This document shows positions 23,745 through 33,203 of a stretch of DNA of 64,000 nt, piece after piece. This DNA comes from JAEXOD01 sp043805435 (lineage in GTDB: Bacteria; Bacteroidota; Ignavibacteria; Ignavibacteriales; Melioribacteraceae): NCBI GenBank assembly GCA_043805435.1, contig JAZDHY010000044.1, forward strand, positions 1 to 64,000, read 5' to 3'. Position 1 is the first letter of the stretch, and every line of letters begins with the position of its first letter. Both the position numbers and the translations under genes were made by a program. The notes beneath the pieces were generated by a model. That model ran no database searches and was not told the DNA's origin. It saw nothing but the letters and a program-made list of their open reading frames with translations.

Positions 23745-26700
23745 ATGAAAACAAATGAAGAACTACATACAGTTCTGGATTACATAAAAATCTCTCATAA
23801 CAAAGAAATAAGAGAATATTATAATAAAATAACAATAAATTCGTTAGAGATTGAACTGTTTGAAGAGTTGTTGGATTTGTTTGGGCAAAACTATGATTTT
23901 ATAGGGAAAGAAATTGTACTAAAATATGTGTTGACTATTTCAAATGACCCCACAATTTATTCTTTACTTGGAAATACATTAAAAAAATTAAACAAAGATG
24001 AAGAAGCCCTAGAAAGTTTTAATATAGCTATACATAAAGATCCTAATAATTTTACATATCATTACAATAAAGGGGTCTTTTATTATGAACGGAAAAAATA
24101 TCTTGAAGCTGCAAAAAGTTTTGAATATAGTGCAAACTGTAATAGAAATTATGATTTGATTTTTTATAACTGGGGCAATACGTTAACCAAACTTGAACAG
24201 TATAACAGCGCAGTTGAGAAATATAAAAGAGCAATTGAATTAAATAATAAATTTGGGGCTGCTTATTTTAACTTAGGTGTTGTGTATGAAAATATAGGCT
24301 TAATAAAAGAAGCCATTGTTTGTTATGATAGAGCAGTTCATTTAGAACCGGAAAATCCATCTTTTCATTGGAATAGATCTTTGCTATTGTTTTATTTAAA
24401 AAGATATGACGAGGGTTTTAAAGAATATGAATGGCGGCTTAAAAAAACTAATTATAAATATAAATTTCCCGGGTCAATGTGGAAAGGTGAATCATTAATT
24501 GGCAAAAGAATAATGGTTTATACCGAACAAGGTTTTGGCGATGTTTTTCTTTTTTTGCGTTTTGTTAAATATCTTAAGTTACAGACGGCTTATATTATCT
24601 TTAATACAAAAAAAACATTACTTACTTTATTAGAAGCAAACAAGTTTGCAGATGAATATTTGGATATTGATGATAAAAATTTACACGCAAATTACGATTT
24701 TTATATATCGTTGTTGAGTTTACCGGCAATTGTTAGTAAAGCTTTTATTGATGAGTTAATGACATTTCCTTATATAAAACATCACAATAGCGGGGAAAGT
24801 TATTTAGATAAATACAATTTCAAAAATAAAATTAAAATTGGAATTGTTTGGAAAGGGAATCCGGAACCGGCAATTAACAAGGTAAGGCATACCGAATTAA
24901 AATGTTTTAACTCAATTGCCTGTTTGGAAAATGTGAAACTGTTTAGTTTGCAATTGGGAAATTGTGTTGAAGAATTAACCGAATTTGGCGATAGAATAAT
25001 TAATCTTGCTTTTGATATTACAGACTTTTTGGATACAGCTGCTATTATTATGGAATTGGATTTAATTGTTACAATTGATACTGCTTTAATCCATTTAGCA
25101 GGTGCAATGAATAAACCGGCCTTTTTACTGTTAAGCGACACGCTAGATTGGCGGTGGATTGAAGAAAACGGTAAAAGTGTTTTATATCCTTCAGTTACAA
25201 TAATTAAACAGAAAACTAGGGGAAATTGGGAAGATGTATTTGTTCAACTGAAGGAAAAGTTGTTGAAATATTTCGACTTTCCCAAAAGGACACCCAAATT
25301 AAATTTAGATGAACCCAATTTGTTTGACCATTACGAAAAAATGGGGATTGAATATTATGCAAATGATAATTTTGTTGAAGCAATAAATTGTTTTGAAAAA
25401 TGTATTGAAATTGACAGCGCAAATTTTAGACTGATTAATAATCTTGGTTTGGCTTATCAAAAAAATCATCAATTTAATAAGGCTATTGAAAATTACAACA
25501 AATCAATAGATTTGAAATATGATTATGTATCGCCCTACCTTAACCTTGCAAATATTTATTTAGCGGAAAATAATTATAGTTCAGCCGAAAAATTATTAAA
25601 AACTGCCAAATCAATTTTTACGACTAATAACGAAATTGTATTTCTGCTTGGTTTATTAAACCAAAAATTAGAACGGTTTGATATAGCAGAAAAATATTAT
25701 TTAAAGCTTAGAAATTCTAATTATAATAATTTGGACTTGATGTTGAATTTGGGGTTGTTATATAGCTCGACAGGACATTTAGTAAAAGCTTCAAATTTAT
25801 TTATGGAAGCCGTACAAAAGTATCCAAACAATCCTGAAGTGTTTTTTAATTTGGGAAATATTAACATTGCTTTTGAAAATTATGACCGAGCATTTGATTT
25901 GTTTAGCAAGGCAATACAATTAGACGAAAATTATTTAGATGCGTATTTAAATATTGGTACTATTTATTTTAATACTAACAGATTTGGCGACTCATTCAAA
26001 TTATACGAGTTTTTAATTAATAAAAACCTTTATGATTTTAGGGTATTATATAGTCTTGGAGTGTTGTATTACGAAATGGCTGATTATAATTCTGCAAAAG
26101 CGTGCTTTGAAAATTCGTTAGTAATGGAGCCAAATAATACTGAAACGCATGTTGGTTATTCCGAAGTATTGCTTGTAACCGGTGAGTTGATTAAAGGATG
26201 GCAGGAATATGAATGGCGTATTAAAAAAGATAAATTATATTTCCAAATTTTAGATAAAATTCCAACTGATTTTGCCAATTTAAAAGGTAAAAATGTTTTG
26301 ATTATCGGGGAACAAGGTGTTGGGGATAATATTATGTTTAGCAGATATTTATTGATGCTGTTAAAAATAAATCCTTCAATTTATTTGTTTATTAGAAAAG
26401 ATTTACGCAAATTATTTAACTTTGCTTTTATGGATGTAAAAATAGTTGAAAAGGTAAATATTGAAGATTATGATTATATTATTCCACTTTTATCATTGCC
26501 TCGTTTGTTTAATACCGATCTTGTAAATATACCCGTTTTTGATTCGTATCTGAAGTGTGACATGCCAAACATTGAAAAATTTTATGATTATTTTTCAATT
26601 AAAAATAAAAAAATAGGAATTTGCTGGAAGGGTAAAAAAAATCCTCCTTTTAATAGAAAAAGACATACAACATTAATAAAATTTATTGAAATGATTAGTA

Positions 26701-27077
26701 CAATTAACAGTAATTTAAAATTTAAGTTTTTTAATCTTCAATACGAAATAAATGAAGAAGAAATAATTTTATTAAAGGAAAATGATATTACAAACTTGAT
26801 GCATGGCATAAAAGACTTATCTCAGACAGCAGCAATAATTAGCAGTATGGATTTAATAATAACAGTTGATACTTCAATAGCTCACATTGCTAGTGCAATG
26901 GGAAAAGAAACATGGATTTTACTGCCATTTTCGGCGGATTGGAGATGGCTGGAAAAAAGAACCGACTCGCCTTGGTATCCATCGTGTACTTTATTTAGAC
27001 AAAACGAACCTAACATATGGAACGATGTTTTTGAAGAAATTGGTAAAAAATTAAATGTTTTTTTGATGAAAAATTAA
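23745..27077 (+). CDS. Duplicated TPR-glycosyltransferase, FlmG-like
   Basis: 1110 residues with the order TPR (about 70-235), GT-B domain (about 242-502), TPR (about 520-820), GT-B domain (about 821-1105). Each GT half has the same signatures: YEWR, a GKR/GKN...GEQGxGD start, an IGIVWKGN / IGICWKGK strand, the donor motif TIDTALIHLAGAM / TVDTSIAHIASAM, and DWRW(I/L)E followed by YPS and a final RQ. These are features of the TPR-linked, family 9-like transferase domain of Caulobacter FlmG, which glycosylates flagellin while the TPR part binds it. Duplication of the whole TPR-GT unit is unusual. The family link is confident, the flagellin substrate is inference. Confidence 0.85.
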   Translation: MKTNEELHTVLDYIKISHNKEIREYYNKITINSLEIELFEELLDLFGQNYDFIGKEIVLKYVLTISNDPTIYSLLGNTLKKLNKDEEALESFNIAIHKDPNNFTYHYNKGVFYYERKKYLEAAKSFEYSANCNRNYDLIFYNWGNTLTKLEQYNSAVEKYKRAIELNNKFGAAYFNLGVVYENIGLIKEAIVCYDRAVHLEPENPSFHWNRSLLLFYLKRYDEGFKEYEWRLKKTNYKYKFPGSMWKGESLIGKRIMVYTEQGFGDVFLFLRFVKYLKLQTAYIIFNTKKTLLTLLEANKFADEYLDIDDKNLHANYDFYISLLSLPAIVSKAFIDELMTFPYIKHHNSGESYLDKYNFKNKIKIGIVWKGNPEPAINKVRHTELKCFNSIACLENVKLFSLQLGNCVEELTEFGDRIINLAFDITDFLDTAAIIMELDLIVTIDTALIHLAGAMNKPAFLLLSDTLDWRWIEENGKSVLYPSVTIIKQKTRGNWEDVFVQLKEKLLKYFDFPKRTPKLNLDEPNLFDHYEKMGIEYYANDNFVEAINCFEKCIEIDSANFRLINNLGLAYQKNHQFNKAIENYNKSIDLKYDYVSPYLNLANIYLAENNYSSAEKLLKTAKSIFTTNNEIVFLLGLLNQKLERFDIAEKYYLKLRNSNYNNLDLMLNLGLLYSSTGHLVKASNLFMEAVQKYPNNPEVFFNLGNINIAFENYDRAFDLFSKAIQLDENYLDAYLNIGTIYFNTNRFGDSFKLYEFLINKNLYDFRVLYSLGVLYYEMADYNSAKACFENSLVMEPNNTETHVGYSEVLLVTGELIKGWQEYEWRIKKDKLYFQILDKIPTDFANLKGKNVLIIGEQGVGDNIMFSRYLLMLLKINPSIYLFIRKDLRKLFNFAFMDVKIVEKVNIEDYDYIIPLLSLPRLFNTDLVNIPVFDSYLKCDMPNIEKFYDYFSIKNKKIGICWKGKKNPPFNRKRHTTLIKFIEMISTINSNLKFKFFNLQYEINEEEIILLKENDITNLMHGIKDLSQTAAIISSMDLIITVDTSIAHIASAMGKETWILLPFSADWRWLEKRTDSPWYPSCTLFRQNEPNIWNDVFEEIGKKLNVFLMKN

Positions 27078-27085
27078 AGGTTATT

Positions 27086-27976
27086 ATGCTGTTAGGTGAA
27101 TTTGCCGCTTTAGCAACTGCATTTCTTTGGTCCGGTTCGGCAATTGCTTTTACTGAAGCCTCGCGAACCGTAGGCTCCTCTTTGGTTAATATTACAAGAA
27201 TGATTATTGGAGAATTTTTATTACTTATAACTGTTTTGTTTTTAAGTGTAAATTATAATATAAGCGGCTCGCAATATGCTAATCTTGTTATTAGCGGAAT
27301 TATTGGAATTGCTGTTGGAGATGCTTTTTTATTTAAAGCTTTTGAATTAATTGGAGCAAGATTAAGTATGTTGTTAATGTGCCTTGCGCCAATTATTGCA
27401 GCATTTTTTGCCTATATATTCTTAAATGAAAATATTTCCAATTGGGGTATAGTTGGGGTTGTTGTTACTTTTATTGGAATATTATTGGTTCTTATTCAAA
27501 AACAAGATTCGAATATTAAAAAAAATAAACATATTTATAAAGGAATATTTTTTGCATTTATGGCGGCAGTTGGACAAGGTGCCGGCTTGATATTTGCCAA
27601 ACTTGCCTTTAATGAAGGAGAGATAAACGGATTTTTTGCAACTTTTATTAGGCTTGGTGCATCTTTAATTTTGTTTTATCCAATCTTATTTTTCTCAAAC
27701 AAGCTCAAAAATCCAATTAAAAAATTTAAGAACAATAAAAAAGCCTTTGTTTATTCTTCCGTTGGGGCAGTTATTGGTCCTTATCTTGGAATAACATTAA
27801 GTTTAATTGCAATTTCGCATACTTATGTAGGTGTAGCCTCAACTTTAATGTCAACTGTACCTATTATTATGCTTCCAATTGTTTGGATATTTTATAAAGA
27901 AAAATTAAGTTTCCGGTCAATTGTTGGTGCCGTTGTTGCTGTTGCCGGTATAACAATACTTTTTTTAATGAATTAA
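27086..27976 (+). CDS. EamA/DMT-family permease
   Basis: 296 residues with about ten hydrophobic helices in two EamA repeats of five (first from residue 3, second from about 150). It starts with the typical EFAALATAFLWSGSAIAFTEA pattern (shortened: FLWSGSAIAF at 14-23) and has VFLNE-like FLNENIS at the end of helix 4. Drug/metabolite transporters of this type export small metabolites or act as uptake carriers; substrate is unknown. It lies 8 bases after the TPR-glycosyltransferase and may share its transcript. Confidence 0.87.
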   Translation: MLLGEFAALATAFLWSGSAIAFTEASRTVGSSLVNITRMIIGEFLLLITVLFLSVNYNISGSQYANLVISGIIGIAVGDAFLFKAFELIGARLSMLLMCLAPIIAAFFAYIFLNENISNWGIVGVVVTFIGILLVLIQKQDSNIKKNKHIYKGIFFAFMAAVGQGAGLIFAKLAFNEGEINGFFATFIRLGASLILFYPILFFSNKLKNPIKKFKNNKKAFVYSSVGAVIGPYLGITLSLIAISHTYVGVASTLMSTVPIIMLPIVWIFYKEKLSFRSIVGAVVAVAGITILFLMN

Positions 27977-27978
27977 GG

Positions 27979-27999
27979 TTTTAATAGATTCTATTAAAA
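27979..27999. terminator. Palindromic hairpin after eamA
   Basis: A perfect 9-bp inverted repeat (27979-27987 and 27991-27999) with a 3-nt loop lies directly after the eamA stop. It has no real T tract on the plus strand beyond mixed A/T, so it may be a weak terminator or a transcript-end stabiliser. Confidence 0.35.
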
Positions 28000-28047
28000 T
28001 GGATATGAAAGCAGTAATATATTTATAAGAATCTTTTCAAATTAATA

Positions 28048-28203
28048 ATGCCTAACAACAAAATTCTGTTTTTTAAGCTTATTGCCAATGAAATATCATA
28101 TACGTTAAAAGGATATCCTAGATTGATTGAAATTGGATATTTAACAGGGTTTGGTGAAAAGAATTGTTATGGTTTTGGAATGGCAGAAGTTGTAAATAAA
28201 TAA
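28048..28203 (+). pseudogene. Cas6 C-terminal remnant
   Basis: A 51-codon frame (open upstream only to a stop at 28015) encodes a peptide whose second half matches the C-terminal end of Cas6 CRISPR-RNA endonucleases. Residues 34-44 read GFGEKNCYGFG, the glycine-rich G-h-G-x5-G-h-G loop, followed by MAEVV. The preceding IEIGYLTGFG also fits. Intact Cas6 proteins are over 200 residues, so only about the last fifth is left. No CRISPR repeats, other cas genes or upstream Cas6 sequence are present; eamA ends 71 bases away. I read it as a gene relic, though a small expressed protein cannot be ruled out. Confidence 0.6.
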
Positions 28204-28241
28204 TAGCCAAATTTTGTTTATTTGAAACGGAATTAAATAAA

Positions 28242-28281
28242 TTTTTGTTTAAATTGGTAATAGATTAAAAATAAACAAAAA
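28242..28281. promoter_or_regulatory. Inverted repeat in front of the feo operon
   Basis: Ten-base arms TTTTTGTTTA (28242-28251) and TAAACAAAAA (28272-28281) lie 15 bases before the start of the DtxR/FeoA-type regulator. A further TTTTGTTTA occurs at 28212-28220. It is a candidate operator for iron control of the operon, possibly autoregulation. Low-complexity AT sequence makes chance occurrence possible. Confidence 0.3.
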
Positions 28282-28296
28282 CATTAAGAGAAAATA

Positions 28297-29328
28297 ATGT
28301 CACCAACATATACATTTATTATTGGATTGGTTATTGTTATTATAGGTGGAATTTTACTTCATCCAAAATGGGGGCTTTTACAACTTTGGAAAAAAATACA
28401 TAACAACTCCGAAAGAGTACTTATTGAAGATGGATTAAAACATATCTTTGATAATGAATATAGGGGTACAACTTCATCTTCGCAAAGTTTGGCCGGTATT
28501 TTAGGCGTTACTGTAAACAAAGCGTTTAATTTAGTTGCCGGATTGGAAAAAATGGGTTTAGTAAAAACAGTAAAAGACGAAGTTCAGCTTACCGAAGAAG
28601 GAAGAAGTTACGCATTACGTGTTATTAGAGTTCACAGAATATGGGAACGATATTTAGCAGATGAAACTAGCCTAAAGGAATCGGAATGGCATCAGGAGGC
28701 TGAATATCAAGAACATAATATCAGTTTTGAAGAAGCAAATAAAATTGCAGCTCAAATTGGCAACCCTCTTTTTGATCCGCATGGAGATCCAATTCCTTCT
28801 GAGGACGGAAGGATATTAGACAGACAGGGAGTGCCTTTAAGCAACCTTGAAAAAGGAGAGATGGGTTTTATAAGCCACATTGAAGATGAACCGACCGAAA
28901 TATTTTCGCAGATAATTGCACTTGGAATTTATCCCGGTATGCAGGTAAGATTAATAGACTTAAATAACGAAAGAATCAGATTTACGACAAATGGGGAAGA
29001 ATGCATTTTAGCCCCTTCATTTGCCCAAAACATTACAGTTGTTAAAGATTCGTCATCTAAATTAAAGAAAAAATATAACACCTTAAATTTGTTAAGTACC
29101 GGGGACGAGGCTGTAGTGGCCGGTATTTCTCCGGCCTGCCGCGGTATTCAAAGAAGGCGTTTAATGGATTTTGGAATTGTGCCGGGAACTAAAATTAGTG
29201 CTGAATTAGAAAGTTTTAGTGGTGATCCTAGAGGGTACCTTGTTAGGGGCACGACTGTTGCGATAAGAAATAAACAGGCAGAGCATATTTATATCGAAAA
29301 AAAACATAGTGAGATATTAAATGGCTGA
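28297..29328 (+). CDS. Membrane-anchored DtxR-type regulator with two FeoA domains
   Basis: 343 residues. Order: one N-terminal membrane helix (about 5-22), a winged helix as in DtxR/MntR (about 40-110), the DtxR dimerisation/metal region with GNPLFDPHGDPIPSEDG near 155-171, then two SH3-like FeoA domains (about 182-250 and 262-335). DtxR-type proteins sense Fe(II) or Mn(II); FeoA assists the ferrous iron transporter FeoB. It overlaps the FeoB GTPase gene by 8 bases, so it is part of the feo operon. The membrane anchor is odd for a DNA-binding regulator and suggests it works at the transporter, with or without DNA binding. Confidence 0.85.
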   Translation: MSPTYTFIIGLVIVIIGGILLHPKWGLLQLWKKIHNNSERVLIEDGLKHIFDNEYRGTTSSSQSLAGILGVTVNKAFNLVAGLEKMGLVKTVKDEVQLTEEGRSYALRVIRVHRIWERYLADETSLKESEWHQEAEYQEHNISFEEANKIAAQIGNPLFDPHGDPIPSEDGRILDRQGVPLSNLEKGEMGFISHIEDEPTEIFSQIIALGIYPGMQVRLIDLNNERIRFTTNGEECILAPSFAQNITVVKDSSSKLKKKYNTLNLLSTGDEAVVAGISPACRGIQRRRLMDFGIVPGTKISAELESFSGDPRGYLVRGTTVAIRNKQAEHIYIEKKHSEILNG

Positions 29329-30127
29329 TATGAGTAAATGCGAAACTTGCCCGGCCCATAATTTAGGGAACTTGGTTAAGCTTGGTATAGATATGGGCGA
29401 CTTTGATTTTGTAATTGCCCTTGCAGGCAACCCGAACACCGGAAAAAGTACTGTTTTTAACAGTCTTACCGGACTGAAACAACACACCGGCAATTGGCCG
29501 GGTAAAACAGTGTCGCGAGCTGAAGGCGGTTTTTTGTTCAGCCAAAAAAAATTTAAGATAGTTGATTTACCGGGTACTTATTCTTTGCTTTCAACAAGTA
29601 CGGATGAAGAAGTAGCAAGGGATTTTATTTTATTTGGGCAGCCTGATGTTACAGTTATTGTTGTTGATGCTACGCGTTTAGAAAGAAACTTAAATTTAGT
29701 TTTACAAATTTTGGAATTGACCGATAGGGCTGTTCTTTGTGTAAATTTGATTGATGAGGCAAAAAGACATAATCTTATTGTTGATCAAAGGACTTTATCG
29801 CGAGAATTAGGAATACCGGTTGTATTAACAGCAGCCCGACAAAAAGTTGGAATTCCGGAATTGCTTAAAAGCATTTATGAAGTGGCAACTGGAGCGTATA
29901 TTTGCAAACCAAAAAGAATAAAAGGGATAAATGACAAAAAGATTAATGATGCAATAAATGAATTATCTCTATTATTAAAAAAACAATATCCAAATTTACC
30001 TAATTTAAGATGGGTTGCTTTAAGGCTGTTGGAAGGCGACCAAAGAATAATTGATGCGGTTAAAAGTAATGAACTTGGTGTACTGGAAAAAAATGATTTG
30101 CTTCAAGAAAAAGCAAATGATTTTTAG
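29321..30127 (+). CDS. feoB: FeoB, cytosolic GTPase part (split gene)
   Basis: 268 residues covering only the G domain and the start of the helical GDI domain of ferrous iron transporter FeoB. Motifs: G1 GNPNTGKS at 36-43, switch I sequence HTGNWPGKTV, G3 DLPGTYSL, and NLID as the NKxD equivalent. A CxxC pair (Cys7, Cys10) plus His13 precedes the G domain and may bind metal. The membrane channel is a separate gene starting 8 bases downstream with its own AGGAG site. The split is genuine and not a frameshift, because the next frame has a good ribosome-binding site and start. Confidence 0.9.
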   Translation: MADMSKCETCPAHNLGNLVKLGIDMGDFDFVIALAGNPNTGKSTVFNSLTGLKQHTGNWPGKTVSRAEGGFLFSQKKFKIVDLPGTYSLLSTSTDEEVARDFILFGQPDVTVIVVDATRLERNLNLVLQILELTDRAVLCVNLIDEAKRHNLIVDQRTLSRELGIPVVLTAARQKVGIPELLKSIYEVATGAYICKPKRIKGINDKKINDAINELSLLLKKQYPNLPNLRWVALRLLEGDQRIIDAVKSNELGVLEKNDLLQEKANDF

Positions 30128-30135
30128 GAGAAAAA

Positions 30136-31566
30136 ATGAACGAAACTATTAATATTAAAATATTAGATAAAGCAAACGAACTACGACTTACGTTAGGTGA
30201 AGAATTACATGATTCTGTTATGGAGTCTATTTTTCAGGAAGCCTCTTTAATTGCCGGTAAGTCGGTAGAAATTGATGGAAATAAAAAGAAGAATAACTTA
30301 GATAAAAAGATAGATAAAATTGTAACAAGTAAATATCTTGGATTTCCAATAATGCTTTTACTTTTGGCAATTGTATTTTGGATTACAATAGTTGGAGCAA
30401 ATGTTCCATCAAGATTAATTGCGTCGGTATTGGTGGATTCATTTCATCCGGCATTAAAAAATATATTCACTAATTTTGGATTACCTGTCTGGTTTATTGG
30501 TGTAACAATAGACGGTGCTTATTTAGCGGGGGCATGGGTTGTAAGTGTAATGTTACCGCCAATGATGATCTTTTTTCCGCTTTTTACATTGTTAGAAGAT
30601 TTTGGCTATTTACCGCGTGTGGCTTTTAATATGGATAATTTATTTCGCAAGGCAGGTGCGCATGGTAAACAGGCTTTAACAATGAGTATGGGCTTTGGAT
30701 GTAATGCTGCGGGTGTTGTTGCAACAAGAGTAATTGATAGTCCACGTGAAAGATTAATTGCAATTATTACAAATAACTTCTCGTTATGTAATGGAAGATG
30801 GCCCACACAAATTTTAATTGCCACCATATTTATTGGGGGTGCGGTTCCTTCCTATTTGGCCGGATTTGCCTCGGCAGCGGCCGTTGTTGCCATTGCAGTG
30901 TTGGGAATTGTATTAAGCCTGATAGTTTCGTGGGCGCTCTCTAACACGATATTAAAAGGGGAGGCTTCTGCATTTACTTTAGAGCTTCCACCATACAGAC
31001 CGCCTCATATATTGCAGACTTTATATACGTCATTAATAGACCGAACGTTATTTGTATTATGGCGGGCTGTTGTTTTTGCAATTCCGGCCGGTATTGTTAT
31101 ATGGCTTACGGCTAATGTTACGTACAATAGTATTAGTATTGGAGAGTATTTTATTGATTGGACAAATCCTTTTGCTTTGTTTTTTGGTTTAAATGGGGTA
31201 ATATTACTTGCATATATTATTGCTATTCCCGCAAACGAGATAGTTGTTCCCACTATACTTATGCTTACGGTTATGACTGTAAATATGAATGTTGCTGCCA
31301 GCTCGGGAGCCGGAGTTATGTTTGAAATGAATTCGGTTGAAGGTACCGCTAATATACTTAAAGCAGGTGGCTGGAATTTATTAACGGGTATTAATCTTAT
31401 GTTGTTTAGTTTAATACATAATCCATGCTCTACAACCATATATACAATTTATAAAGAAACGAAATCGTTAAAATGGACGCTATTTTCAACCTTTATGCCC
31501 ATAATTATGGGTTTGACGGTTGTTTTTTTTACTACACAACTATGGTTGTTGTTTGTTAGTAATTAG
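30136..31566 (+). CDS. feoB: FeoB, membrane channel part (split gene)
   Basis: 476 residues that begin in the FeoB helical domain and continue into the membrane domain. There are about eight or more hydrophobic helices from residue 68, including two Gate-type segments: one with MGFGCNAAGVVATR and NFSLCNGRWPTQI (conserved Gly-Cys), the other with the C-terminal HNPCSTTIYTIYKET. Ferrous iron is moved across the inner membrane while the separate GTPase protein controls it. Its stop overlaps the convergent YwqK-repeat gene by 3 bases. Confidence 0.9.
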   Translation: MNETINIKILDKANELRLTLGEELHDSVMESIFQEASLIAGKSVEIDGNKKKNNLDKKIDKIVTSKYLGFPIMLLLLAIVFWITIVGANVPSRLIASVLVDSFHPALKNIFTNFGLPVWFIGVTIDGAYLAGAWVVSVMLPPMMIFFPLFTLLEDFGYLPRVAFNMDNLFRKAGAHGKQALTMSMGFGCNAAGVVATRVIDSPRERLIAIITNNFSLCNGRWPTQILIATIFIGGAVPSYLAGFASAAAVVAIAVLGIVLSLIVSWALSNTILKGEASAFTLELPPYRPPHILQTLYTSLIDRTLFVLWRAVVFAIPAGIVIWLTANVTYNSISIGEYFIDWTNPFALFFGLNGVILLAYIIAIPANEIVVPTILMLTVMTVNMNVAASSGAGVMFEMNSVEGTANILKAGGWNLLTGINLMLFSLIHNPCSTTIYTIYKETKSLKWTLFSTFMPIIMGLTVVFFTTQLWLLFVSN

Positions 31567-32396
31567 CCAAGAAGCCAGACTAATAAAAGATAAATAAAGT
31601 ATGTTGAGATGAACAAAATGATAATTTTTGAAGCGGCAATAAAAACTTTTTGCGCTTTTGATTTAAGTATCGGCCTGGCGGCATAATCAAGGGTTTTTGG
31701 TACTTCATCTTTCTTTTTTGTATAATCGGTTGAAGATGTTCTTTTTCCGTTTTGGTATAAATATTCTTTAATAATATTTCCGTTTTTATCGTAATGTTTG
31801 TTTATACCGTTTTTAATTCCTTGATCAAAGCTGATTACTTCTTTAATATTGCCATTTTTGTGCAATATTTTTGTTATTCCATGGTCTTTGCCTTTAGAAT
31901 ATTCTTTTTCTGCTAAAAGTTCGCCCGAGGCATAATAAAACTTTGAAAGTCCATCCGGAACGCCATTATTATAGTTCCATTCGCCTTTAATAGTCCCACT
32001 TTTATAATAAGTTGAAAGCTGTCCTTCGATTTTATCATTTTGGTTTGAAAAATTTTCTTTTAATTCCCCTGATTGATAAAAAATGCGAACATTACCATCC
32101 TTTTTTCCTGCCTTGTAAGTTACTTCTGCTTTAGGTTCGCCATCCTCATAAAAATATTTAACAACTCCATCAATAGCGTCATTATGATAAATCAATTCGG
32201 TCTTTAATATTCCGCTTTCGTAGTAATTACAAGAGATTCCTTCCTTGTGATCGTCGGCATATAGATATAATTCTGCAAGTGCCCCGTTTTTATGAAAAAC
32301 TTTACACTCACCGTTCAGTTTTCCGGCTTTGTAATTTTTAAGTTCGCGTAATTGTCCGTTTTTGTAGAATAATTCTTCGGTTCCTTCGTATCGCAT
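31563..32396 (-). CDS. YwqK/MORN-like repeat protein with C-terminal membrane anchor
   Basis: 277 residues built of about nine 23-residue repeats of the form (F/Y)Y.(S/N)G.(L/I)K....Y..G...G, spanning residues 5-225. This is the pattern annotated as 'toxin-antitoxin YwqK family antitoxin' and related to MORN repeats. A single membrane helix closes the protein (about 250-275), leaving the repeats on one side of the membrane. No toxin gene adjoins it. Function unknown; structural or surface-exposed binding role possible. Confidence 0.75.
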   Translation of the reverse strand: MRYEGTEELFYKNGQLRELKNYKAGKLNGECKVFHKNGALAELYLYADDHKEGISCNYYESGILKTELIYHNDAIDGVVKYFYEDGEPKAEVTYKAGKKDGNVRIFYQSGELKENFSNQNDKIEGQLSTYYKSGTIKGEWNYNNGVPDGLSKFYYASGELLAEKEYSKGKDHGITKILHKNGNIKEVISFDQGIKNGINKHYDKNGNIIKEYLYQNGKRTSSTDYTKKKDEVPKTLDYAARPILKSKAQKVFIAASKIIILFISTYFIYLLLVWLLG

Positions 32397-32483
32397 GTAA
32401 ATTACCTGAAAATATAGTTTAATATAAAATAAAACAAAATTATTAAAAATAAAAGGAATAACATTTATATTCTTAAAAATACT

Positions 32484-33203
32484 TCAATTAAAAAATAAAA
32501 GAGTTGCTATAATCATTAAAATGAATAATACAATTTTATTAAAAATTTCGGTTTTTACTTTATTAAATAAAGATATTCCTAAATAAAAGCCTAAAAACAG
32601 AAAAGGTAAAAAATACAAAAAATTTAATATTATAAATGTTGAAGTGATTCCCGAAATGAGATGTGTAGTTACAATAATAATGGATGTTACAATAAAATAG
32701 CCGCTAATTGATGATTTTAATTCGGTTTTGTTAGATGAAACAAAATAAAAATAAATTAAAACCGGAGGTCCGTTGATATTCAAAGCACCTCCTAAAATGC
32801 CTGAGATAAGACCTGTAATATATCCCCAAAAAGGATTAAGCTTTTGTGGTTTTAAAATTTTAATAAATGCATTAAAGACAAAAACAATAATTATTATTGC
32901 AACAGCATATTTTAATATACTTGCATTTACAAAAACAAAGACCCATATACCTAATGGAATTCCGAATAGGGCACCAATATATAAATTTTTAATTTTTTTG
33001 AAATTTATTTCTTCTTTTAGTTTTATAACAAGCAAAATATTAATTATTAATCCAAACAAAGCACCTAATGGAACGGCTGTTTTAATATCAAAAAAAAAGG
33101 TTAACAAGGGTATAGAAATTAACGCAAAACCAAAACCCGAAAAGCTTTGTACAAATGCAGCAAAAAAGATTATTAATCCAATCAATAAAAAACTATAAAC
33201 CAT
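32484..33203 (-). CDS. TSUP (TauE/SafE) family permease
   Basis: 239 residues, eight predicted membrane helices in two halves. The first starts with FAAFVQSFSGFGFALISIPLL and the second has the paired GxxSGxLGGALNINGPP motif, both typical of TSUP carriers for sulfite, taurine or other organic anions (here shortened: SGILGGALNINGPP). It is transcribed alone, 88 bases upstream of the YwqK-repeat gene. Substrate cannot be assigned. Confidence 0.85.
   Translation of the reverse strand: MVYSFLLIGLIIFFAAFVQSFSGFGFALISIPLLTFFFDIKTAVPLGALFGLIINILLVIKLKEEINFKKIKNLYIGALFGIPLGIWVFVFVNASILKYAVAIIIIVFVFNAFIKILKPQKLNPFWGYITGLISGILGGALNINGPPVLIYFYFVSSNKTELKSSISGYFIVTSIIIVTTHLISGITSTFIILNFLYFLPFLFLGFYLGISLFNKVKTEIFNKIVLFILMIIATLLFFN

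Noticed and set aside
29321..31566. Apparent break in feoB as a frameshift
   Set aside because: The channel part has its own AGGAG ribosome-binding site and ATG after an 8-base gap, and both parts end or begin cleanly within the helical domain; it reads as a real split gene.
31563..32396. Toxin-antitoxin system suggested by the YwqK 'antitoxin' name
   Set aside because: The family name is historical; there is no adjacent toxin gene and the protein is membrane-anchored.
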